Shown here in pieces: positions 1 through 5,528 of a stretch of DNA of 7,011 nt. Position 1 is the stretch's first letter. The number at the start of each line of letters is the position of its first letter. The notes under the pieces are model-generated. The model searched no databases and was not told where the DNA came from. It saw only the letters and a program-made list of their open reading frames with translations. This DNA comes from Candidatus Aegiribacteria sp. (GTDB lineage: Bacteria; Fermentibacterota; Fermentibacteria; Fermentibacterales; JCC-6). The DNA lies in the NCBI GenBank assembly GCA_030600975.1, contig JAUVUL010000091.1:1-7011 (forward strand). The letters run 5' to 3'. A program made the position numbers and the translations under genes.

Positions 1-431
1 GTGTAAACACCGGAAGGAACAATCTCGCTGGCCTGGAAAGAACTGTTTTCATAAACAGCAGCATAAACTTCTTTACTTCTCGCAATTATGCATGAAAGAA
101 CAGGACAATTGGCCGTAACTGATGAAGCAAGAACTCTGAGTGTTTCTACGCTCACTGCGCCTATGCCCCATCCGGCAGATAATCCCTGGGCTGTGGCGAT
201 TCCGATGCGAAGCCCGGTGTAGGACCCCGGCCCCGATGACACGGCGATTCCGGTAATCTCTTCAGGTGTTACTTCAGCATGCTTCATAAGTCTTGCAATA
301 CCTGGAAGGACTTTTTCTGAGTGCGTCGCCCTCACCGGGAAACACTCCTCCGCCAGAAGCATTCCATTTTTCATTAATGCAACTCCACCGGTGGCAGTGG
401 TAGTCTCAATTCCCAGCCAGACTCCTGTCAT
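1..431 (-). CDS. tsaB: TsaB, t6A tRNA modification subunit (3' part lies outside the window)
   Basis: TsaB is the inactive Kae1/TsaD-like paralogue that scaffolds the cytoplasmic TsaB-TsaD-TsaE complex, which attaches threonylcarbamoyl to A37 of ANN-decoding tRNAs. Translating the minus strand gives MTGVWLGIETTT at the N-terminus (ASKHA phosphate-1 region), a THSEKVLP motif near residues 36-43 and the family signature GPGSYTGLRIG at about residues 67-77, followed by AQGLSAG. These match the order seen in bacterial YeaZ/TsaB proteins. About 143 residues are present; TsaB proteins are usually near 220-240, so the C-terminal third is missing because the window ends, not because the gene is broken. 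The ATG at 431-429 is chosen because it has a perfect GGAGGT ribosome site 8 nt upstream, inside tsaE. The start overlaps the tsaE end by 26 nt, placing it last among the visible genes of the leftward operon. Confidence 0.93.
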   Translation of the reverse strand, partial: MTGVWLGIETTTATGGVALMKNGMLLAEECFPVRATHSEKVLPGIARLMKHAEVTPEEITGIAVSSGPGSYTGLRIGIATAQGLSAGWGIGAVSVETLRVLASSVTANCPVLSCIIARSKEVYAAVYENSSFQASEIVPSGVY

Positions 432-831
432 CAACCTGCACCTCCCTCATCATCGGATTACTGGTAAAATCGATGCTCACGAAGATTCCGTTCTTCAGAA
501 TGGTCGCATCCAGGCGCTCAGCCCATTCAACAATTATTGCGGCATCGCTTTGCAGGGCTGCGTAAATCCCGTAGAACTCCATCTCATCAGGAATTCCCTT
601 CAGCCTGTACAGGTCTATGTGATGGATTTCCAGACCGGCGGCGATGTAAACAGCATCCACTATAAAGCTTGGACTTGGGATACTGCCTTTCACTCCCAGT
701 TCCCTGAGAACTGCCCTTGCGAATACAGATTTTCCTGTGCCCAGATCACCGGAAAGAAAAAGTCTGCTGCCGGGTCCCATGCGCCAGGCGATGCAGCCGG
801 CAAGCTTCTCCAGGGCAACCTGATCGATCAT
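406..831 (-). CDS. tsaE: TsaE, ATPase of the t6A tRNA modification complex
   Basis: TsaE is the small P-loop ATPase that binds the TsaB-TsaD heterodimer and resets it between cycles of t6A synthesis. The 141-residue product has the normal length. It shows the Walker A motif GDLGTGKS at residues 28-35 (Lys34), the PSPSF segment at 52-56 that corresponds to the family's SPT/SPS switch, HIDLYRL at 71-77, and the IIVEWAERL segment at 99-107, equivalent to the VEWPE(R/K)L signature with Glu102 and Trp103. The start at 831 forms an ATGA overlap with the stop of the upstream PorX-like gene. There is only a weak purine stretch ahead of it, so translation is probably coupled. It overlaps tsaB downstream by 26 nt. 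The tsaE-tsaB adjacency is common in bacteria. From memory, a porX-tsaE neighbourhood also occurs in Bacteroidetes, which supports the calls on both sides. Confidence 0.95.
   Translation of the reverse strand: MIDQVALEKLAGCIAWRMGPGSRLFLSGDLGTGKSVFARAVLRELGVKGSIPSPSFIVDAVYIAAGLEIHHIDLYRLKGIPDEMEFYGIYAALQSDAAIIVEWAERLDATILKNGIFVSIDFTSNPMMREVQVDDRSLAGN
440..445 (-). promoter_or_regulatory. Ribosome binding site of tsaB, inside tsaE
   Basis: On the minus strand the sequence GGAGGT lies 8 nt before the ATG at 431-429. It sits within the last codons of tsaE and fixes the tsaB start, which gives the 26-nt gene overlap. Confidence 0.75.
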
Positions 832-2384
832 CTCATACTCTTGGGCTTCAGGATTATACTGGGAACTATCATCTCCTCAAGCGAGACTCCGCCATGCTGG
901 AAAGTATTTCTGAATTTGTGCATCTCTTCCCTGGGTATGTTCTGGAACATCATGAAATAATCCGATCTCGCAAAGAGATAGCTCTTTGAAGGTCTTTCGT
1001 TGGGTAAACCCCAGTCAGCCGGATTCCTTGCAGCAATAACCGCCTTTGGATCAGCTGACATTGAGTTTCCAAAACGGAATCTTATACTGCCTGAAACCCC
1101 TCTGCCCTTAATCCTTGTCTCCCGGGATGAAAAAACGGAACCATGATCACTGGTAATCACAACTGTAGATCCCCTTGCCGCAAGGGTATGGAATAAATCC
1201 TTCAGAAATGAAGATCTGAACCATGTCTCGGCCAGTTTTCTGAAGCTTGTTACATCGGGAGCCAGGTCCCTGATAAGATCAAGCTCTGACCTGCCGTGGG
1301 TCAGATGATCTATGTAATTGACTATTACCGCAAAAAAACCATTCTTGAGAGATTTTGAGAGGGAATGTATCAGTGCTTCTCCCTCTCTTCTGGTGCTTAT
1401 CTTTGCATATTCCGGCTGGATACTCCTGCTACAGCCCAATCTTCTGAGTGCTTCCGTAAGGAAATAATGCTCATGTCTGTTTAATCCGGCTTCTCCGTAA
1501 TTCTCATCCCACTTATGCCGGTAGAATCTCCAGATATCTCTTGGAAGAAGGCCTGCGAAAATGGAGTTTCTGCTGTAGGGTGTCGCAGATGGAAGCACAG
1601 TAAGCATGAAATCGGTCTCAATATGAAACCACTTCTCCAGTATGGGTGCCATAGTAAGCCACTGGTCATACCTCATGCAGTCTATTACCATCATAACAAG
1701 TTCATCGGAAGATTCCATCTGAGGAACCACTACCCGTTCAAGATAATTGTGCGACATGAGAGGAGAATCCGGACCTGTATCGGATATCCAGTCTCGATAC
1801 TTGAGTTCAACATGTTTTGAGAAATTAAGCTCCAGATCACTGAACCTGTTCCTGTCAACGCTCCGCATTTCGTCCGTAAGGGAACCGCTCGAAGCAACAT
1901 CCTTCTCAACCCATGAACGGTAGATATTGACCCATTTCCTCCAGTCCATCTCATGACTGAGCATATCCATGACCCTGGTTGTCTGATCGACCATCTCTCT
2001 GGCGGCTCTCTGGGTTTTAAGGCGGTTGCCCATCAGTAACCTTTTTATTACAAGAAGAATCTGGCTGGGGTTCACGGGTTTTGTCAGATAATCATCAACC
2101 TCACCACCTATAGCGAGATCCATGAGTTCCTCTTCCTCACTCTGAGTAACCATGACGATTGGAAGCACATGATAGTTTTTCCGGATGCGGGTTACGGTTT
2201 CCATTCCATCCATACCCACCATCATCTGGTCCATAAGAACGATGTCAACCTGGTTTTTTTGCAGTACATCAAGTGCCTGCTGTCCGCTGTGCGCGGTAAG
2301 CACACTGTAATCGTGCTTTTCAAGGAATCTTATATGACTTCTGAGATGCTGTATCTCATCGTCAACCCATAGGACAGTGATCAT
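828..2384 (-). CDS. porX: PorX-like response regulator with PglZ/alkaline-phosphatase-superfamily output domain
   Basis: This is a cytoplasmic signalling protein of 518 residues with three parts. Residues 1-117 form a receiver domain: acidic pocket Asp8/Asp9, phosphoacceptor Asp52 (LMDQMM, followed by GMDGME), Thr80 and Lys102 (LTKP). Residues about 119-225 are a helical linker. Residues about 228-518 are an alkaline-phosphatase-superfamily (PglZ) domain. Its expected active-site residues are all visible: Asp235 in VIDCMRYDQW, candidate nucleophile Thr268 in PSATPYSRNS, Asp359 and His363 in YIDHLTHGR, Asp413-His414 in TSDHGS, and His497 in FQHGGVSLEEMIVP. This architecture is that of PorX, which in Bacteroidetes regulates type IX secretion with PorY and an ECF sigma factor and whose output domain has been reported to cleave oligonucleotides. 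There is no DNA-binding domain. The start has GGAGG 7 nt upstream and overlaps the kinase stop (ATGA). The domain call is secure; orthology to PorX is likely, and its targets here are unknown. Confidence 0.93.
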   Translation of the reverse strand: MITVLWVDDEIQHLRSHIRFLEKHDYSVLTAHSGQQALDVLQKNQVDIVLMDQMMVGMDGMETVTRIRKNYHVLPIVMVTQSEEEELMDLAIGGEVDDYLTKPVNPSQILLVIKRLLMGNRLKTQRAAREMVDQTTRVMDMLSHEMDWRKWVNIYRSWVEKDVASSGSLTDEMRSVDRNRFSDLELNFSKHVELKYRDWISDTGPDSPLMSHNYLERVVVPQMESSDELVMMVIDCMRYDQWLTMAPILEKWFHIETDFMLTVLPSATPYSRNSIFAGLLPRDIWRFYRHKWDENYGEAGLNRHEHYFLTEALRRLGCSRSIQPEYAKISTRREGEALIHSLSKSLKNGFFAVIVNYIDHLTHGRSELDLIRDLAPDVTSFRKLAETWFRSSFLKDLFHTLAARGSTVVITSDHGSVFSSRETRIKGRGVSGSIRFRFGNSMSADPKAVIAARNPADWGLPNERPSKSYLFARSDYFMMFQNIPREEMHKFRNTFQHGGVSLEEMIVPSIILKPKSMR

Positions 2385-3751
2385 TCAGCATCCTCCGATA
2401 TAGCGGGCAGCATTATTATAAAAGTGGTTCCTTTTCCAGGCGAGCTGGCTTTCAGACGCAGATTTCCATTATGGTAATGCTCTACAATACGCCTGCTCAG
2501 TGTAAGACCCAGTCCCCATCCTCCCCGTCTTGTACTGAAACCCGTCTTGAAAATCCTTTTCTGATCGGCAAATGGGATTCCCTTTCCATTATCGGCTATT
2601 TCCACTTCAACCAGCCCCGACCCTTCCTGAATATCCCTTGTGCTTATCCTGATTATTCCGCCTCTTGTTTCCTTAAGAGCGGCTATTGAATTCTTCAGAA
2701 GATTTTCGATGACCCAGCTGAATAAGACCCTGTTAAGATCGATCAGATACTCGGATTTCAGTTCAGTTTCCAGATTCATATTATCAGTCAGGAAGCCTGG
2801 ATGCCCACAGAAATAGTGTACCGAATCGAGAATAACAGAATTGATCATACACTTCTCAAGCTTCGGTTTCTTACCCATCTGGCCGTACCTGCTGGCTATC
2901 TGTTTTAATCTATCAACATCATTCTCGATAAATTCCAGGGCTTCTGCGAATTCTTTATCCGTCTCAGCTTCAGGCTTCTCCCTGAGCAGTTCTATCCAGC
3001 CCATAAGGGATGAAAGAGGAGTACTGATCTGGTGTGCTGTTTCCCTGGCAAACCCGATCCAGGACAGCTCCTTTTCCTTCTTCATCTCTATCCTGATAAC
3101 GTAGAAAAACAGGAGAACCAGTATAACTAAGATACCGAGTTCAATATACGGCACAATTAGAAGTTCCTTCGCCAGTTCATCCGATCCGTAATGAAGATAT
3201 CCGATGGTTTCGCCAAAGGAATCCATTATTGGAACTGGCGCGTTCTCAGCGTCAAGTTCCTCAGTAAGCAGCATCAGCGATTTAAGACTCTCTTCGCTCA
3301 TCGTGTCTGCAACCGCAATGCCGTTAACAACCTGGGGTACCATATCCGTATCGGAAAGAATAGTCGTATAATCCAGCCTATTAACCAGATCTTTGAAGAG
3401 CCTCCTGGTTCTGTAGAAAAGCCGTTCCCGTTCCTCAATGCCTTCCATGGACACGAAGTACCATTCGGTTACTAAGCCGCATTCCTGACAGAATCTCGTT
3501 ATACTGGAATCCGATTCAAACCCGTATGCAGGGGTTGTTGAACCACATCCTGAGCAAACGTACATCATACCAAGCTCTGCCAGTCTGCTCATGGGAACCT
3601 GCGCCCCCGCCCAGAACCATGCTATGGTTTCGTTTGCATTTACTCTGGCTTCCCTGAGACGGGATACCAGACTGTAACTGTAGTAGAAGAATACCCAGAC
3701 AAGAACGATCACCACAAACAGAGGAAATAGTCGGGTTTTTAGGCTCCACAT
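2381..3751 (-). CDS. PorY-like membrane sensor histidine kinase with an extracytoplasmic four-cysteine motif
   Basis: This 456-residue inner-membrane histidine kinase probably phosphorylates the PorX-like regulator encoded next to it. Transmembrane segments are at about residues 8-29 and 199-220, enclosing a predicted extracytoplasmic domain of some 170 residues. That domain contains CSGCG (Cys66, Cys69) and CQECG (Cys88, Cys91), a zinc-ribbon-like pattern. Its end reads GYLHYGSDELAKELLIVPYI, resembling the pre-membrane segment of Bacteroidetes PorY-type kinases. The cytoplasmic part has the H box with His240 in AHQISTPLSSLMGW, N box ENLLKNSIAA (349-358), G1 box DNGKGIP (387-393), F box IFKTGF (400-405) and G2 box GGWGLGL (410-416), so it should be an active kinase. 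The HQxxTP form matches PorY-like kinases. No HAMP or PAS domain is evident. The ATG is preceded by GGAAG at 8-9 nt and follows the larA-like stop by 1 nt. It is best called PorY-like; orthology needs a phylogeny. Confidence 0.9.
   Translation of the reverse strand: MWSLKTRLFPLFVVIVLVWVFFYYSYSLVSRLREARVNANETIAWFWAGAQVPMSRLAELGMMYVCSGCGSTTPAYGFESDSSITRFCQECGLVTEWYFVSMEGIEERERLFYRTRRLFKDLVNRLDYTTILSDTDMVPQVVNGIAVADTMSEESLKSLMLLTEELDAENAPVPIMDSFGETIGYLHYGSDELAKELLIVPYIELGILVILVLLFFYVIRIEMKKEKELSWIGFARETAHQISTPLSSLMGWIELLREKPEAETDKEFAEALEFIENDVDRLKQIASRYGQMGKKPKLEKCMINSVILDSVHYFCGHPGFLTDNMNLETELKSEYLIDLNRVLFSWVIENLLKNSIAALKETRGGIIRISTRDIQEGSGLVEVEIADNGKGIPFADQKRIFKTGFSTRRGGWGLGLTLSRRIVEHYHNGNLRLKASSPGKGTTFIIMLPAISEDAE
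2392..2396 (-). promoter_or_regulatory. Ribosome binding site of the porX-like gene
   Basis: Minus-strand GGAGG lies 7 nt before the ATG at 2384-2382, inside the last codons of the kinase gene. It supports this start and suggests strong independent initiation in addition to coupling through the ATGA overlap. Confidence 0.7.
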
Positions 3752-3752
3752 A

Positions 3753-4934
3753 TCAGCTATCTTCCACGACAGGCACTACAAAACCCGCTCCAGATATGAA
3801 AACGGGCCTGTCGCATTTTTTCTCTGTGACCCATGATTCGATATCATGAACAGGTTCAATACCCATTCCTTCCACAATACTGTCAGGCAGGCTGCTTGAA
3901 AGCGCTAGATTTATCCTGTTCCTCATATTCTTGAGCCGGACTATGGTATGATCTCCCAGATTGTATTGATGTCTCTCGGGAGTGTTCCAGGCTTCATCCA
4001 TGGATGTTATAAAGGCCTTCTCAAGATGATCCGCCCCGAGACCTTCCCCGCATGAGCTGATAAGAAGAAGGAAACCACCATCCTCAACGATTGAGTCACA
4101 GTTGTATATGGCTTTTTCCGACTGATAGAGATTTATATCCAGAGGTTCTCCTGGATGAAGGATAACTACCGGGGATCTGTATGGAACGGAAACCGTAGAC
4201 AGGACTGCTGAAGCCTCGGATGCTTTTATGAAAGATTCCCTGCACCTGCCTGCGAAAAAATGCACCAGCCTGCTACGGTGTACAACTCCGTTCCCCTGCA
4301 GAATCTCCACTCTATCCTCCAGCAAGGAGAGAGCATCCATCATGTCTGCGTGTACAGGGTTGCCATCAAGCCTCCCGGGCAGCGCTCCCGGCATACAGGC
4401 ATGGAAGTGGTTCATTACTATGGATTCCCTGCAGGAAACGCCTGGAAGAAAAGATTTCCTTCCACCGGTATATCCCGCAAAATAGTGGGGTTCGACAGAA
4501 TTTACAGCTATTACGGGATTCCCATCGAATAGCCATGGATCCATGCTTACCGGTGTACCGATTTGAGTCCTGCCGATGTAAACCATATCCTCCGAATCGC
4601 AGTCATTGCTCTTCCAGGGAGCATCCGGGAAGCAACCTCCGAGAAGGGCTGATCTCTCCTCCGCCGTAACTGGCCTGTGGGTTCCGGTAGCAAAGAGGAT
4701 TCTAACTTTATTACCGAGAATTTCTTCCAGAGGCGCGATCATGGGAAAGGAAGCCGGCCTTGTAGCATCGTTAACAACAAGCGTAACAACTTCGCTGTTC
4801 CCGAACCTGACAAGGTCAGATATGACATCAGCCCATGCATCCATAACCTGCTGTTCGGTAAGGGGCGGAGGAGTAATATGGTTTGAAACCTCTATTTCCT
4901 GCAGTATTTCAGGTAAAGTTAACTGTTCCTTCAT
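3753..4934 (-). CDS. LarA-family nickel-pincer-dependent racemase/epimerase
   Basis: LarA proteins racemise or epimerise 2-hydroxyacids using a covalently bound nickel-pincer nucleotide made by LarB, LarC and LarE. The 393-residue product, slightly shorter than the roughly 425 of Lactiplantibacillus LarA, has the family residues in order: Asp56 and Arg59 in NDATRP, His86 in ATGTHRP, His150 in EPHYFAGYTGGRKS with Lys160 (the expected cofactor-linking lysine), His176 (nickel ligand position) in MNHFH, and Gln271/Lys274 in LYQSEKA. The spacing from His150 through Lys274 equals that of the characterised enzyme. An active enzyme is therefore expected, but the substrate cannot be read from sequence, since LarA homologues act on lactate, malate, 2-hydroxyglutarate and other acids. 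No larB, larC or larE lies in the window, so the cofactor must come from elsewhere. The start overlaps the lipoprotein stop by ATGA and has no clear ribosome site, suggesting coupled translation. Confidence 0.88.
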   Translation of the reverse strand: MKEQLTLPEILQEIEVSNHITPPPLTEQQVMDAWADVISDLVRFGNSEVVTLVVNDATRPASFPMIAPLEEILGNKVRILFATGTHRPVTAEERSALLGGCFPDAPWKSNDCDSEDMVYIGRTQIGTPVSMDPWLFDGNPVIAVNSVEPHYFAGYTGGRKSFLPGVSCRESIVMNHFHACMPGALPGRLDGNPVHADMMDALSLLEDRVEILQGNGVVHRSRLVHFFAGRCRESFIKASEASAVLSTVSVPYRSPVVILHPGEPLDINLYQSEKAIYNCDSIVEDGGFLLLISSCGEGLGADHLEKAFITSMDEAWNTPERHQYNLGDHTIVRLKNMRNRINLALSSSLPDSIVEGMGIEPVHDIESWVTEKKCDRPVFISGAGFVVPVVEDS

Positions 4935-5374
4935 ATGATTTGAAGTCTTATTCCGTCCCAGACAAACTCAGTTCCGGATATGTCCTGAACACCGGTGAAG
5001 GAACTGAAACCATCTTCAAAGGTAAATGTACCCTCTCCAGAGAGGGAACCTTCATAATAAGTGAATTCAAGGATATTACCCGTCAGAGTTCCTTCAATAG
5101 ATCCCAGCGGATATTCACCCGTAACATTATCGGAATCATCCACTGCCAGTTCCAGTTGACCCATGGTCGTATCCCATAGCCCCGCAGGATCCGCTGTTAC
5201 AGGAACAGTTTCTACAGTCTCCTGCAGTTGTTCTGACACATCTGTTATCACGGGTTCTTCTGTAATTGCAGTATCGACTGTGGAAGGGGAATCCACCGTT
5301 TCAGACTCAGAGTCACCGCCGCAGGATACAAAGGTTGCGAGCAGAGCAATGAAGATCGCTGCTGTTATGCGCAT
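4931..5374 (-). CDS. Putative lipoprotein with acidic Ser/Thr linker and small beta-rich domain
   Basis: This 147-residue protein is the first gene of the leftward operon. Residues 1-17 form a short signal peptide with a hydrophobic core. Cys18 in FVSCGGD is the likely lipidated residue, although Phe at position -3 is unusual for a lipobox. Residues about 21-62 are an acidic Ser/Thr/Pro/Val linker. Residues about 63-147 look like a compact beta-sheet domain of the pattern GLWDT-GQLEL-VTGEY-GSIEGTLTGN-GEGTFTF-F-VWDGIR, resembling repeats seen in other bacterial secreted proteins in which glycines alternate with hydrophobics and a final W-x-G-x-R closes the unit. The protein is therefore probably anchored in the envelope. 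The ATG at 5374 is preferred over an in-frame TTG at 5392 because AAAGGA lies 9 nt ahead of it and the TTG lies upstream of that site. Its function is not recognised; an accessory to the kinase or an unrelated envelope role are both possible. Confidence 0.78.
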   Translation of the reverse strand: MRITAAIFIALLATFVSCGGDSESETVDSPSTVDTAITEEPVITDVSEQLQETVETVPVTADPAGLWDTTMGQLELAVDDSDNVTGEYPLGSIEGTLTGNILEFTYYEGSLSGEGTFTFEDGFSSFTGVQDISGTEFVWDGIRLQII

Positions 5375-5383
5375 ATGGAGACA

Positions 5384-5389
5384 TCCTTT
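5384..5389 (-). promoter_or_regulatory. Ribosome binding site of the lipoprotein gene
   Basis: Minus-strand AAAGGA sits 9 nt before the ATG at 5374-5372. It decides the start, because the alternative TTG codon at 5392-5390 lies upstream of this site and would add six residues ahead of an otherwise ordinary signal peptide. Confidence 0.65.
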
Positions 5390-5445
5390 CAATAATATAT
5401 CAACCCATCAGGAAATACATGATAAGGTGTTATTCCGTGCAAATG

Positions 5446-5451
5446 ATTATA
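5446..5451 (-). promoter_or_regulatory. Candidate -10 box for the leftward operon
   Basis: The minus strand carries a perfect TATAAT about 70 nt ahead of the lipoprotein start, in the 154-bp divergent intergenic region. No good TTGACA-like box is found 16-18 nt further upstream (the best is TGTCCA), so it may be a weak or activator-dependent promoter, or chance in an AT-rich spacer. If used, the leader would be about 65 nt. Confidence 0.4.
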
Positions 5452-5467
5452 ACTGCAGATACAGCTA

Positions 5468-5501
5468 TGGACACATGGGACATAAAAATATACACTATAC
5501 T
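5468..5501 (+). promoter_or_regulatory. Candidate promoter for the Tim44-like gene
   Basis: The plus strand has TGGACA (5468-5473), one mismatch from the -35 consensus, with TACACT at 5491-5496 after 17 nt. An overlapping better -10 match, TATACT at 5496-5501, is 22 nt away. The arrangement is ambiguous. It lies 28-60 nt before the GTG start, the right place for a promoter facing right. Confidence 0.3.
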
Positions 5502-5515
5502 GATCCAGTTATTAT

Positions 5516-5523
5516 AAGGAGGG
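5516..5523 (+). promoter_or_regulatory. Ribosome binding site of the Tim44-like gene
   Basis: AAGGAGGG lies 5 nt ahead of the GTG at 5529-5531, a near-ideal Shine-Dalgarno match. It selects the GTG start over any downstream ATG, none of which would keep the signal peptide. Confidence 0.8.
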
Positions 5524-5528
5524 TATTT

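Noticed and set aside
391..960. 189-codon open frame on the plus strand
   Set aside because: It lies antisense to tsaE and the end of the porX-like gene, both supported by clear motifs. Its translation shows no recognisable domain.
828..1700. PglZ domain as a sign of a BREX phage-defence island
   Set aside because: The domain is fused to a receiver, as in PorX, and no brxA, brxB, brxC, pglX methyltransferase or brxL gene is nearby.
5375..5392. Upstream TTG start extending the lipoprotein by six residues
   Set aside because: The TTG precedes the AAAGGA ribosome site, which is correctly spaced for the ATG at 5374. The extension would put MKGCLH ahead of a normal signal peptide.
5419..5434. 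Possible small inverted repeat (ATAA-GGTG-TTAT) as an operator or terminator
   Set aside because: The arms are only 4 bp, AT-rich and without a following T run, so it is not distinguishable from chance in this spacer.
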